A stretch of DNA of 64,000 nucleotides from Caprella mutica (GCA_947561585.1 CANNZV010001474.1:87766-151765), one strand, 5' to 3'. Counted from the stretch's first letter, positions 1 through 12,917 are shown. Made by a program: numbers and translations. The notes: generated by a model not told the origin, from the sequence alone.

Positions 1-2680
1 AACTAAATGAAATTTGAAATTACAATATTTTACGATATAATACGATCAATATTATCAATTTACTGACTGAGAAATGAGAAATAAGTTTCTACTTAACTGG
101 AATATTTTCATTTCAAGTATGTACAGTTATTTTCAAAATTTCATTAATATACTTCAGGAATGAATTCTTAATTCCTGTCACGAGTGAGTTGAAACAAGTG
201 ACGTATAAATAATTTATAGTATTCATTTTTTTAGAATTCCTTTCTTAATTTATTTTCATAATAATTAAGCCCTATCAAATTGATCAATAATTGAAAATTA
301 AAAATCCCAATGTTAAAAATTATAGAATTCCAATTTAAAGTCCCAAACGACTGATTTATTTAAAATAAATCAGTTTTTTCTTGTCGTTATTCAAATCATA
401 ATTACAATTATAATTACTCCAACATACCCATCTCCATGATAAATACTTCAAAGCTTATTAAAGTGAGTTTAATCATCATTGGAATACAATTTTTTTTAAT
501 TAAGCTGTATTGTTTCACTTAAGGACAAGCTCTTGCTTAACCCTTATGAGTTTGATGTGTGTTTTCTAAGCACATACTTTTTAAAGTACTTCATATCTTT
601 CATGTCATTCCGATAAGTTTACTGGCCTGTCTAGAATTTGTTCCTACATAAATACCAAATATAATTCTGTATTTAAAAGTTAAAAACTATTTACAAATCA
701 GCTTAAATCACCGTATATCACGTAGGTTAGGAAATTAGTTGTACTGTGGTGACGTGTGGCAACTTAGAAATACAGTTTCGTTAGCCTATAAGCACACATC
801 TCTCCACGTTTTCATGGATTACACACACTTATGCGGACTATGATTGGTTCACACTCCACCCAATCACAGCTATGCTCTCTCAGTTGCCAATGTTATATAT
901 ACCAATGTTTATATTTTTCCTTTTATCTTCAATACTTTTACTTGAAATTTGGTAACATTTTAGTTTAGTATATTAATTATACTAACAACTTTAAAAAAAA
1001 AACATGTGTTTTTTAACATATGGTCAGACCTTCCTGTTCATTCTGATAGTCAAACTTATTAGGGTTAAAACATTTACAAAATGTAAAGCTACATCCATTT
1101 TTAATTTAAATAAAACTAACATATACTCAAGGAAAAGAAAAATATCCTCCTTATTGATTCTACAGTAATGAGTTTCCTTTTAAGGCAATTAGAATGACTA
1201 AACAGTTTCCAAAGCAGACGAATCCAATCTTTGCTATGAATTCACATGACTATTATCATAACCGACAGATCAAACTTTAAGATCCATGGTACTATTAGAG
1301 AAGCAAGTAATTGAGTAATATATATGCGAGGATATGCTCCTCGTAGTTCAATATAGCTTTCAATTACCGTATCTAATCACTTTGCTGGAGGCTTAATTAG
1401 GACACTTCTTGTTGACTACACACAACGATAGACATGAATCTGATTAGTTATTCGTAATTATACACATGTGTTTGTCTTTCGGGATTATAAACATGATTAT
1501 ATGTCAGGCAAATACACAATATCCGATAAGCCTCAGCAGCCAACAACAAGTTTCAAAAATAATGTCAATATTTGATATGAAGTGGCATTGGAACAACTAT
1601 GTATTGAGTGCAGCGTTTGGCTGGAAATTATTTTTCAAGGTACCGTATAATTCAGGCTGAAGATATTATTCCTAGCCTCTGCAAGTTACTTTCCAAAGAT
1701 CTTTTCTTGCCATTGCACGGTACAGTGAAAAGACCCTTCATAGCCACAACGAGGAAAAGCAGTGGAATTATTCATATTTCTACATTGTTCCCTTTTTTCA
1801 TTTACCTAGTACTTTCTATAGCTACTCAAACAATATTAGTATCGCCTAATCCATCATGCAAAACTACAATGTAACGTTGAAATAATGATAAAAATACATC
1901 ATTCATAATTCAAATACAACAGTTGGGCCCCAAGTGTCCGGTCGCCCATCTGTTTTATTCGCTGCAGACAGTTTCAGAATAAAGCCTGGGGGGGGGGGGG
2001 GTTATATCATAGATATAACACAATTGATTCAAGGTAAAAAACAACAATCAAACGAATGAATGCCAGTCTAACAACAAACGATTGAAGGCAGGAACAACAA
2101 ATAATTAAATGAATGTAAGGACCAAAGCAACAAATAAATTAGATTTAAAACAATAAATATATGAATGAATGAAGAAATAACAACTAACTAGAAGATACAA
2201 CAAGTTACGTTACTGCTCTTTTATGTTGGGACTTTCGAAACTTTTTTTATTCGAAATTTAATTTTTATCAAATCTTAACTATATGCAAGAAGGAAGAGCA
2301 AACATGATGTCCGAGCTATTACGGCCCAGTGATCCCCCTCCTGTTGGCTTCTCCTTCTTGCCGATCACTCGAAGAAGAGTTAACCTTCAAACCGTTAATC
2401 GTAAATAGTATATTCATGCAGTACTGTATCAATTGAATCTTATGTAGTAGTGAGAGTATCTCAAAAACCTCATGAGTTGTGTAACATATTTTTAAAATTT
2501 TTGACGGAAAAGCATAACTTTTTGAGCTCACCAATTTTCAAAAGTCCATTATAAGGAAACTGTGATTAATATTTATTATTAAAATATGTACTGACAAATG
2601 GACTTAAAATTATTGTATACTTTACTTATATGTATTACATTCTATGATATGTGATGAAATATGGAATAATATCACATTCC
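1..2680. other. AT-rich sequence without a recognisable gene
   Basis: Open frames here are short (88 codons or fewer) and show no known motif. A run of 14 G lies at 1988-2001. A loose array of AACAA/GAATGAATG words lies at about 2030-2210. The stretch 1013-1070 is an imperfect direct copy of 54368-54425 (shared core CATTCTGATAGT), so it is an interspersed repeat of unknown type. Confidence 0.6.
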
Positions 2681-3904
2681 ACACACAGAAAAATAGTTAG
2701 TTGAATCAAATCAAATTAGATTTGTTTTGACTCATAAAATGGGTTATTCGTGCGCCTACCTACGTGGTGAGTTGCAGGTACTACTTTAAAGTAGTTGAAC
2801 TGACGTGAGTTAAAACAAAACAGTCGTTTTGACTCACTCTTAAAATTAAAAATAGTTGCGCCAACTCGCAAAGTAAGTTAATTTATACACCAGATACATT
2901 GGATAAACAGTCTTTGTGAGTTAATAATATACACTCTGTCATAGTTGCTTCAACATACTTTAAAAATCTCAAAAAAGTAACTTTTAACTCCCATAGTTAC
3001 CCAGGGAGAAAATTATAGGGGGGACATAGAAGATTTTGGGAGATTAAAGGAGCATTTCTACCATAATCATAGAAGAGAATTGGGGGTGCTTATGTCCAAG
3101 TTTTCTACCATTTTCACTCCTATAACTAAAAGGGGGAATCTCCTATTTTATCAGATGATTTCACCCATAATCATAGAAGATTTTGGGAGATTAAAGGAGT
3201 CTTTCTACCATAATCATAGAAGATAATTGGGGGTGCTTCACTCTTATAATTAAAGGGGGGTATCTCCCATAATATCTGATTATCTCGCCTATAATTAAAG
3301 AAGATCATAGTATATTATACATATAGAGTTTTCAGATAATTTGCATCCTATAATCTACCATATATCAAAGGGTTTATCCCCGAAGATCTCCGTTATTATC
3401 CGAAGAAACTAACGGATATAGCTTCCAACATAATATCTGATAACTTCACCCATGATTATAGGAGTTGATTTGAAGGAAGTTTTGATATAATTTCCTACCT
3501 ATAATCTATCATATATCAAAGGATTCACCTCTGAAGATCATCGTAATTATCCGATGAAAGACCATTACCACAGATGACAATTTCTTGGTCAAACCAACAT
3601 CTATTATTTGTTATGAACGATTTTTACTTGTTATAACATTTGAGAAAATAAAAATTCAATTATCATTTACGATAAAAACAAAATTCATGATCATCTGGAA
3701 CAAACTGTTTCAAATAACCACGTCATTTACTAACAGCTAAACATAACTATTTTAAAGCCTTATCAACATATTTAAATATTAGAGCCCAGCATTATTAAAT
3801 GAAGTACAAAGGACAGTGAAATATTGGTTTATCTTAACTCATTCTTTAATAAGAAAATACATAGAACTTCTACGAATACACAATCAATACTAAAAAGATA
3901 TTGG

Positions 3905-4345
3905 ATTGAATTGAGGGTGGAGGGGATTGAACTGAGGAAGAGGAGTGATTGAATTGAGGGTAGAATGGATTAAACAGAGGGTGGAGGGAGTTGAACCGAG
4001 GGTGGAGGGAGTTGAACTGAGGGTTGAGGGGATTGAACCGATGGTGGAGGGGATTGAACTGAGGAAGAGAGGGAGAGGAGTGATTGAATTGAGGGTAGAA
4101 TGGATTAAACAGAGGGTGGAGGGAGTTGAACCGAGGGTGGAGGGAGTTGAACCGAGGGTGGAGGGAGTTGAACCGAGGGTGGAGGGAGTTGAACCGAGGG
4201 TGGAGGGAGTTGAACCGAGGGTGGAGGGAGTTGAACCGAGGGTGGAGGGAGTTGAACTGAGGGTTGAGGGAGTTGAACTGAGGGTTGAGGGAGTTGAACT
4301 GAGGGTTGAGGGAGTTGAACTGAGGGTGGAGGGGATTGAACCGAT
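3905..4345. repeat. 21-bp minisatellite (GAGGGTGGAGGGAGTTGAACC type)
   Basis: About 20 imperfect copies of a 21-bp G-rich unit. Because 21 is a multiple of three, several frames stay open through it. Plus-strand frames read RVEGVEP repeats and a minus-strand frame reads PPPSVQL repeats. Openness here is therefore not evidence of coding by itself. Confidence 0.95.
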
Positions 4346-4484
4346 GGTGATGGAGATGGAACAGAGGATGGAACTTTGGGTTTTCGTCTCCTACCTCCTC
4401 CCCAGTGCCTCACGCCTTTTAGAATATCTCTGGCACAGGAGAGCACCTCTGCTTTCGAGCAATCCTGTTTCTTCAGTATTGAAT
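4105..4484 (-). CDS. Candidate exon: basic segment followed by Pro-rich repeats
   Basis: On the minus strand a pyrimidine-rich stretch ending TTTTCACAG (AG at 4485-4486) is a good splice acceptor. The exon it would open is continuous to a stop at 4105-4107. It starts with a Cys/Lys-containing segment of about 25 residues, then a basic GGGRRRKPK stretch, then 7-residue PPPSVQL repeats encoded by the 21-bp minisatellite. I do not recognise the protein. It lies downstream of the DUF4806-like exon on the same strand and inside the same inverted-end element. It may be a decayed gene carried by that element, or a chance frame extended by the minisatellite. The non-repeat part is the only real support. 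Confidence 0.3.
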
Positions 4485-4738
4485 CTGTGAAAATAAGAAA
4501 GATAAACTTTCTTTAATAAATACGGGGATTGGAAGAATTTTATGGTGATATTCAACGAGCTGCGAAAAAAATTGTTATCCACTATTTTCACCCTCATTAC
4601 TGAAGGCAAATTCAATTAATCTTTATGTGAAGGATAGTTCTGTATAATACAATATAAATCTTGTCAAGAATTGTAAATGAATGAAAATCACTCTTCGTGA
4701 TAGAGCCTCTGTTATGCTCCAAGATTTAGCTAAAATTT

Positions 4739-4954
4739 TCAATTAGTTTGATACGATGCGTCTATGTATAAAATAGTACCAACTATTGGAGTCGCTATAG
4801 GATGATCCTTGAAGCTATTCTTGGACTTGACTCTCTTCTCCCCAAGACCAGTGAGCGAAAAACTCATAGCCAAAGATGGCGAGAACAACCTCTTCATAAT
4901 CATCCTTGTTGTCTCCATTGTGTGTGCCCCAGAGATCTTATCCAATGTAGATTT
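4739..4954 (-). CDS. Candidate terminal exon with a DUF4806-like domain
   Basis: The frame runs on the minus strand from an acceptor (TTATCAACAG, AG at 4955-4956) to a stop at 4739-4741, about 71 codons. The segment METTRMIMKRLFSPSLAMSF, then SLTG, GEKRVKSK and a final IVGTIL hydrophobic patch, resembles the pattern I remember for DUF4806 domains (helical leader, 'lfs..la..fSw.G', basic turn, closing strand). DUF4806 proteins are frequent in insects, often in multi-copy or element-associated families, and their function is unknown. The upstream exons were not found, so this is at best a gene fragment. It sits inside the 2999-7270 element, which suggests it is either element-encoded or captured. 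Confidence 0.45.
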   Translation of the reverse strand, partial: KSTLDKISGAHTMETTRMIMKRLFSPSLAMSFSLTGLGEKRVKSKNSFKDHPIATPIVGTILYIDASYQTN

Positions 4955-5275
4955 CTGTTGATAAAATAAATTGATAAAGAAGATTCACAATTACTACACA
5001 AAAAAAATAGAATTATTGTTATTTAACTTCTCTATCGATTGGTATCCATGATATTTTCACTTCCAGCTTTTCTAATCAAAGAAATTAAGCAATGATTATT
5101 AATTTTAATACATCTGATTAAAATCAGTGTATAACTAAACGAATAAAAAATATGTTTAAAAAGTAGACATTATTTTTAAAGTAGCAAAAATTTTTAATGC
5201 ATGGGATTGATTTAAAATTATAGTCTAAAATAAAATTGTCTGATAAAAAATAGTTTCCATTTCATAAAAAAATGG

Positions 5276-5412
5276 TAACGAATCGTCCTGGTAACGAATC
5301 GTCCTGGTAACAAATCGTCCTGGTAACAAAACGTCCTAGTAACGAAACGTCCGGGTACGAAACGTCCGGGTACGAAACGTCCGAATACGAAACGTTCAGG
5401 AACGAAACGTCC
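5276..5412. repeat. Word array: AACGAATCGTCC / TACGAAACGTCC units
   Basis: About ten units of 14-16 bp (for example GGTAACGAATCGTCCT, then GGGTACGAAACGTCC). The array ends on the plus strand at CGTCCGGTCACCATGG, so on the minus strand it starts with GTGACCGG, the same boundary seen at 20774 and 39636. A frame through it encodes GRFVP repeats, which is a by-product of the periodicity. Confidence 0.85.
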
Positions 5413-5470
5413 GGTCACCATGGTGAATATGTCTACACTTTGAAACATAATATTTATATAGCTAGCATAA

Positions 5471-5664
5471 TAGGGTCACGCAGGAAAATTGCGGCACTTC
5501 AATTTTTAATTGCGGCCCTCTCATGAGATTCTTTTAAATTACATTAAAATGTTGCATAACTAATTTATTAATTTAAGTTTTTAACGAGTGTTTTGAAGCT
5601 ATGATGTTTCTGTTGTTAGAGGCCGCAGTTGGTTAGGGTGCCGCAATTTACCTACTTCACCCTA
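5471..5664. mobile_element. Small foldback element, AATTGCGGC words
   Basis: The left end TAGGGTCACGCAGG followed by AAATTGCGGCAC matches the reverse complement of the right end (TAGGGTGAAGTAGG followed by TAAATTGCGGCAC). The word AATTGCGGC recurs inside (about 5491 and 5505) and a GGCCGCAGTT variant lies near 5622. Total about 194 bp. Target-site duplication unclear. Confidence 0.6.
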
Positions 5665-6399
5665 GTGATAATACTGATACCTAGTTACTGACTTAGGTAC
5701 TGTTCTTTGACATCTTTCCTTGATTCATTGATTAATAGACACACAAGCCTACCTAGGTTTAGGTAGTAGTATCTAGTTACCGAAGTGAATAATTTCTTTT
5801 TCTTCTATTCGATTTTGGTTGCTTTGAACCAAAGACCACCTAAAGCTGTTGGATAACCAAGATGGTTATTTCGTTCTGCCTGTAAACTTTAAAAAAGGTG
5901 TGGAGTTCAGTCAAAATGTGGCAAGATAGTTTTTTGAAGTTCAGCTGATCACCGAGTTAAATAGTATGGCTCATAAACTCTCCATTTGTCTTTAATTTGA
6001 TCATTGGTGCAAATGATCAAATTATCATAAATTTTCTCCAAAATAACATTGTAGCATAGGAGAAAATTAGATATTTCTCGCCATTTGCGATTGAAGGACT
6101 CAAAATAATTGTCACAAACTCGCCATAAAAATTGCAAGTTTGGACATTCTTTATTACCTATGCTGATCACAATTTCATAACAATATAGGAAAACAAAAAA
6201 TATAAAGGTCTAATTAAAAAATGAGACAACATATTTTAACAATATATACAGACACAATTACCAGGTTCTCTTCCACTTCTTCACCTTACTGACAGCAAGT
6301 TGACAAGCGTAGGTACTGGGACAGACACAACTGTCATAATTAACTGTAATAATAGAAAACTGTAATAATTATTAATTTATGGGGTAACTATTATAAACT

Positions 6400-7090
6400 T
6401 TCTGTCTGAGAAAATCTTCGGAGATTAAAGATGGATCAGTCATAGAAGCTCATATAAAGAATATTATCAGAAAATCGTTGGAGATTTAAGATGGATCAGT
6501 CATAGAAGTTCATATAAGGAATATCATAAGAAAATCTTCGAAGATTTAAGATGGATCAGCCAAAGAAGTTAGTATAAGGAATATTATCAGAAAATCTTCG
6601 AAGATTAAAGATGGATCAGCCATAGAAGTTCATATAAGGAATATCATCAGAAAATCTTCGGAGATTTAAGATGGTTCAGTCATAGAAGCTCATATAAGGA
6701 ATATCATCAGAAAATCTTCGGAGATTTAAGATGGTTCAGTCATAGAAGTTCATATAAGGAATATCATCAGAAAATCTTCGAAAATTTAAGATGTATCAGC
6801 CATAGAAGTTCATATAAGGAATATCATCAGAAAATCTTCGGAGATTTAAGATGGTTCAGTCATAGAAGTTCATATAAGGAATATCATCAGAAAATCTTCG
6901 AAGATTTAAGATGTTACAGCCATTCGAATTCATAGTAGGATTATTATCAGAAAATCTTCGCAGAATTAAGATGTTACAACCATTCTAATTCATAGTAGGA
7001 TTATTATCAGAAAATATTCGTAGATTTGAGATGGTTCATTCATAGAAGTTCATATAAGGAACATTATCAGAAAATTTTCGGAGATATTGG
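6400..7090. repeat. 60-bp satellite, about 12 copies
   Basis: The landmark CAGAAAATCTTCG recurs at about 60-base intervals from 6411 to 7070. Units contain GATTTAAGATGG and CATAGAAGTTCATATAAGG. Copies differ at a few positions and the last copies are more diverged. It lies inside the 2999-7270 element next to its right end. Confidence 0.95.
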
Positions 7091-9656
7091 TTGATATAAT
7101 CTGCTATACATCATGGTTGGGAAATATTAGGGTGATTATAGATGATTATAGGATTTTTTGCCAATGGCTGATATTTATCGAATATTATCTAAAATTATGT
7201 AAGATCTAGCCCCCAATAATGTCTGTTAACCATAATCTTCTATGTCCCCCCTATAATTTTCTCCCTGGGTAGTTGATTTAATCTTTAAAATGAATTGAAT
7301 TAACTAATATTTGATGACACACCACGTCATAGTTGTTTTAACACACGTGAATACATGAATAAAGTCCAACCAACTCACGTAATATATTGATTCGAAGCAT
7401 AAATTGTTGACCCATTAGATATGAATAAACTTTTTTCTCTGTGCACCTAAATGAATAGAATAATTAACCTAAAATTATTTAATTATATACATAATTTTTG
7501 GAATCATAACTGAAATTTTCTTTGAAATAAGTAGGGAAATTGCCTCGAACGACAAGATAATTTTGACATTTTCACAATTCCGTTCATTCAGTGATTATCT
7601 ACATACAATAACCAACAAACTCTCTCTTCGCTCAACATAAATCTACTGCCATCTGATCCTTTAAATCTGAGATATTCAGGGCTACAGCTTCGCACAGCTG
7701 AGAGAACAAATGTCTGAAGTCAATTTGAAATTGAGTCTCCTAAATTTGTACACCAATTTACACCTCTTGACTCAAGAAGCTTAATCTTCTTTATAGAATT
7801 TCTGCTCACACATGTAAATCGTACCACAGACATGCATGGCAGAGCTGATGACGTTGTTAAAGTGTGAGGGAATTAGTGGAGTTTGTTGGAATTTCAATGG
7901 TGGAAAAGAGTAGGTATGTACATTGTACATTCTTCTGAAGATATTTTTGATTTAATTAAAGATGTTGTGCTGAGAGTTCTTCACTTGGTATCACTGAACT
8001 CTTTATTGCGAGTGCAGACCTTTTAGATTCTTTTGAATTGCAAGGCATTTCTCATCGAATCACATATCGAAATGTATTTTGCATGAGGAATTTTATGTAA
8101 TTATTATTAATCAATAAATATGTTTAAATATCAAAAAAAAAATTAGTCTGATCAAACAACATTTTGAAGTGATATTATCAAAATAATTCACCATTTTCTA
8201 TATTATTTTTGGTGCAGATATTCATCAAGAAAATGATTCTACCTTAATTACACAGCAATGGTATAACATTAATCCAAATAATAATATTACTTTATTCATA
8301 TACCATTTAATAGTAATCGACTCTTGTGAAAATGATTTACCATAGAAGAAATATCAATCAAATAATTATATATCTCCGGGACATTAGCTCAATAATTGCA
8401 CATTGAAGTTATACATTCACTACATTCGTTATATTTTCAGAGTGAATTCAGTAAAGAAAATGGTATAATAGAAAACAAGTAATGAAGATCAGGATGAGAT
8501 TCTGTCGGAAACCCGAATTCAATCTCGTAAACACAGATTTTATCGCATGGAAAAGATTGAAGATAGCATTTTAGGATTTTAAAAAGTGGTTCTTGGTTTC
8601 TTATGTTTCCTTTTAACCAACAGCTTTTCTTTGCTAAACATCATGTGAAATCTTTTATCAGAAAAGAAGTAAATGATATTCATATTCATTAAGCATATTC
8701 TTGGGCTTAAATAAATTCAAACCTTAAGTGACTGGAATTAATGTAGCAAAATAGAAAGTAGAATATTTACCAATCATACATTAACACTTGGAAATGCTGT
8801 CGCTAACTGTATATGGGAAATGAGTGATTAGTAAATCTGGAAGTTCCAACAATAAGGTGATTCATAGCTTAAAGCACCTCTAATTCTTTCATCAATTCCT
8901 AGTTCTTATCCCTAACTACCATGTACACAGTGTCTATTTGTTTATTAGGTATTATAAAAGGGTCTTTTTTCACTTTGATCTATTGATTTAAATTGGTTTA
9001 TAACGTGAACATGATTTATAAAATGAGTATTATTTTTAATATTCACATGATTTTTAATTATACATAATTATGATATTTTGATTGATTGTTTCATAAGGAA
9101 TCTTTGCATAATAATAAAGAGGAAAACTATCAAAGAATTGAAAATCATTATAAATTTTTACAAAAAAAAAATTCTAGTAAGTCAAACGATTCAGATCAAT
9201 TAAAATCTATCATCTGTGAGAAATACATTTAAATATAATATGTTAATATACGAGAAGGTTAGAATTAATCTAACAGCTATTGAATGAATCAAAAGTTAAA
9301 TAATTAAAAAGTGAAACAATTAAAAAGTAAAACAATTAAAAAGTAAAATAATTAAAAAGTTGAATAATTAGAAAGGTAAATAATTAAAGAATATATATAT
9401 GCCTAACTTTTGAACAATGATCTCTGAAACTTTATCCTCATTTTAATTTTTTTTCATTAATAAACACATGCTCAACTGTAGTGAGACATTTTGGACGGGT
9501 AAGGACACTAGAGATGAAACAATCTCATTTTTTAGTCCTATTGCGCAAAACCGTATATTTCAAAATAAGTAATAAGAAATCATCATGTTCATATCGGAAA
9601 GATATCCAGTTTGTTGATGAAAGACTACTGAATAAAATATTCCTACTGGATCTGAA

Positions 9657-9762
9657 GGATTTGGTTTCTATATGAATGCAAAACCAATCTCTCTTTCATA
9701 AAATTTCAATTCTCCTGAGACTTTGAAATGATTTGAGAAAAACAGTACGCTGCATTCTCAAT
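9657..9762. other. Nearly identical 106-bp block in arm A
   Basis: This block differs at only two positions from the reverse complement of 43340-43445, while neighbouring arm sequence is far more diverged. Immediately before it on the plus strand, a frame ending at 9675 (...KDIQFVDERLLNKIF then a DLVSI stop) has a recognisable counterpart in arm B (KKDNHFVDDRLPNKIF, also ending DLVSI). Differences in that flank are spread over all codon positions, so a coding role is not shown. It could be a terminal exon plus conserved 3' untranslated DNA, a regulatory element, or the result of gene conversion. Confidence 0.7.
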
Positions 9763-10316
9763 AGTTTTATATTTTTATCACTATATCATCAATATTGGAT
9801 TATTCGTTGATGTCGCTCTCTAAAGATTATCAATCTTTCTGTAAAAAATCTTTCAAGTCTCATATTATATTTGGATTACATTATTTTACACAATATTGTA
9901 TAAATAATAGAGCTTCAATGAAAATGATATGCCATAGTTTTATTTATTAACGATAATATTTTTTATCGCAGTTACCAATGCATGATTTCGTATTTTCATA
10001 AAAATCTATTCCTGTGACATTTACATCATTTTTGAATAACAAAATTAGCAAAACTCCTTTAATTAAAAAAAACGTCTGCAGGTGTTTCATGTTAAAACGA
10101 GACATCTAAGTACATCAACTATAATTTTGATCACAATTATCTATTTCATTGAAGGTATTCCAATTAATTTCACAGTCTCGATGCATTATAAGTTTCATTC
10201 CAAATTCATCATGAATACTGTAATGCTGAAACACTGAAGTGTATCGAATTGAAATACTTTAATACTCTTAAAATAAAAAGCATTTTCAAAATATAATATG
10301 ATGCAGATAAATGGTA

Positions 10317-12699
10317 CACTGAAAGAAAAGTGTACTTAACCGAACCTATATATAGTTTCATACAAATCACAATGTCGGTCATTTTAAACCATACCACAGC
10401 TGTGGTTTGAATCAAACATCATGAATTTATAATATAATTTTACCTACATGCATGTACTTAATCTTACCTACATCTATCACAATTCTAACTACAGCTGAAT
10501 GTCTATTTTACTTACATACAAGAAATTCAAACCACAGCTGTGGTTAAACATTACCTACATGCTTATGAATTAAACTACAGCTGGCTGTCTATTTTACCAA
10601 CATGAATGCAATTCAAACCTCATGTAAAAGAATATTTAACTGATAAATTAATCCTTCAAGCTACAGTCGCTAAGCAATTTTACCTACATGCATTTTATTT
10701 TAGCCACTTGGGTAATGTTTACTTTAGCTACACTCAATTACAAAATACTGTAGTAATCAAATTCATAAGAATACATATATAATTTAGCATGAAGATTAAG
10801 TAATAAATATAGAGTGATAATATTTCTGTTAAGTTAGTTAAAATAGATACAATATAAATAATTCAATTGGATATTTAGCAAATCTTTCCATATTCAACAA
10901 ATCAATGTAATAAAACTCAAAATTAATGAATTAGATTTAATATAAAATGAACAATTTCAGAAACACACATTACTTGGTAAACACTAGAAAGAAGAAAATT
11001 ATTATAGTTTCTCAGAAGCTAGAAAAATTGAAAAAGTTACCAACTTATGTACATTAAACATGAATAAAATATTCAAGAAACATAACAGTTCTTTTCAATC
11101 TCATTTAATAGATTACTAAATTTGATATCACACCATCAAAGGAGAAACTGCAACTAGATTATAACTTGAAAGATAGATTATAACTCGAAAACTAGACAAT
11201 AACTCGAAAACTAGATTATAACTCTAGGAATCAAGAAAAAGTTGTATAAAGTTATGTTAAAAAAGCCTAAAAAAGCCTAAATAAAGCTTCCTTGTAGCTC
11301 CAAGATTTAAATACCCAAACAAATAAAAAGTTATTTAGTAGTTCATGAACTGAATTGTTCACAGCTAGCTATTTCTCAAAGCGACTCACCAAAACAGTGA
11401 CGCATGGTTCTTTCAAATCATACATTGAATGAATATTGTACAATGATGTTCACAGTAATGTAAAAATGTTTCAGCACTCCTTGCAATATTGCAAATTCAA
11501 AACTTGGGACAGTTTAAAATTCTACATCAATCGCCTTCAAAAAGTGTTGGCACCCAAAACATAATATCATCAGAGGATACTTGATCAACTTCAGAAGACT
11601 TTGAAGATGGGTGACTGGAATGAGACTAAGAAGGAGGATTACTTCTCTTGCCACCTATTCTCTTCAATAGTTAGCCATATGACTGAAAAGAAAATTAAAA
11701 AGCATCAATTAATGAAGATTTTCCCATTCATAGTTAGCTAGAAGTCAAATAAATAGGTAAAACTTACAGAAACTAACCTCTAAAAGTTGACATCAACATC
11801 AGCAGTTGTGGGCCTCAATCTCTTGTTGTTGTGATGATGTTAGCAAAAGTATGCAAGCCACCCCAAAAGTCTTCATTAGAATGTCTCTGGTATCTGTAAA
11901 ATATATGGAATTAGGAAATAGTTGAGAATAGTTAGTACAATTGAGAGATTAAGGCTAATTACTGACTAGCTATGTAGCAATAATTAGCAAAAAAACTAAA
12001 TTTCAGAATGAATATAGTGATAATTGTTAAAATAAGCCAAGGCAAGTGATATAAAACAGTCTTAGATTAAGTAACAGCAAGAACATATTTCCTTTATCCA
12101 ATGGACTTCTTTAAATTAGAATTAAATATGGTAGATTTTAAAGATGAGAATGAATATAATTGAATGAGAAAAATAATTAATTAGCTATCATGCAGTTCAC
12201 AGAAAACAATTCTAGCCTATTTTATGTTCTGATTTATATCCCTATTACTATAAATTTAAGCACTGAGAATAGCTGAAATTAAATTAGGGTTACCACCAAA
12301 CCAAAACACATACCTACCTTCAATGATATTTCACTGAAACTGACGCGCTATTCCAGTTTCCCGCCTTATTTACATTAAATTTACATACATATGATTAATA
12401 ATTTCATAGTAATATTCTAACTACATAGAGGACGGTTATATATACTGACAATGGAAAATAATTTACCCACATGCAAGTTTATTTTTGATTTGTTCTGTAG
12501 GTAAGGTAAACTGACATAGATGATGCGTATTTCTAACCACAGAAAAATAAAATTTATACTGACTAGAGAATTAAACCACATGCTGTAGTTCATCTACACC
12601 TAGCACATTACTGGAATTAACTACTTTAGCGTATAATCAACCCACAATGAGTTAAACTACAGTGTGTTGTTTGATGTCCAAAAATTATTTCTCTCAGTG
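10317..12699. mobile_element. 2.38 kb TA-flanked element with CACTGARAGAAA ends
   Basis: Left end CACTGAAAGAAAAGTG and reverse-complemented right end CACTGAGAGAAATAAT form short inverted ends, each flanked by TA (10315-10316 and 12700-12701). Arm B keeps the unoccupied site near 42770: the sequences that flank the element here are joined there around a single TA. Internal sequence near the left end repeats the palindrome ACCACAGCTGTGGTT and the word ACCTACATGCAT. A TA duplication suits Tc1/mariner-type transposition, but no transposase is visible. Confidence 0.85.
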
Positions 12700-12917
12700 T
12701 AAAGTGTCTCTCTTATGTCAAAATCCGTGAGATACATTAGCGTCTATGATTTTAATTTTTATTTATGTAGTATATGTATCATGTGTACCGATAACTTCGA
12801 TAGTACGAGACTGATTACACCTTTAATCAAGGATTATCTGTGAGAAAACGCAAGTTTGCTTGCTTGTTCAAGATTCATAAGTTCATGTCAAGATTTATAA
12901 CAACATTTTAAATTTAA

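Larger units (their letters stand above)
2999..7270. mobile_element. 4.27 kb DNA-transposon-like element with 37-bp perfect inverted ends
   Basis: The first 37 bases (2999-3035, beginning ACCCAGGGAGAAAATTATAG) are the exact reverse complement of the last 37 (7234-7270). Both ends are flanked by AGTT (2995-2998 and 7271-7274), which fits a 4-bp target-site duplication. Subterminal DNA at 3035-3560 repeats the phrases CATAGAAGATTTTGGGAG and ATAATCATAGAAGA. The body holds a 21-bp minisatellite (3905-4345), two minus-strand exon-like pieces (4105-4484 and 4739-4954), a word array (5276-5412), a small foldback (5471-5664) and a 60-bp satellite (6400-7090). No transposase was recognised, so it is either non-autonomous or of a family I do not know. 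Confidence 0.8.
2682..7445. mobile_element. Possible older element that received the 4.27 kb insertion
   Basis: The left edge (CACACAGAAAAATAG at about 2682) and the reverse complement of the right edge (CACAGAGAAAAAAG ending at about 7445) resemble each other. Both flanks of the inner element carry the word GTCATAGTTG followed by TTTAACA-like sequence (about 2938 and 7325), and TGAGTT words recur. Removing the inner element would leave an element of about 490 bp. No clear target-site duplication was found, so the boundaries are tentative. Confidence 0.3.

Noticed and set aside
3945..4490. Plus-strand frame with RVEGVEP repeats
   Set aside because: Product of the 21-bp minisatellite; the minus strand has the better splice signal and non-repeat extension.
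5218..5448. GRFVPGRFVP frame
   Set aside because: Periodicity of the word array, not a protein.
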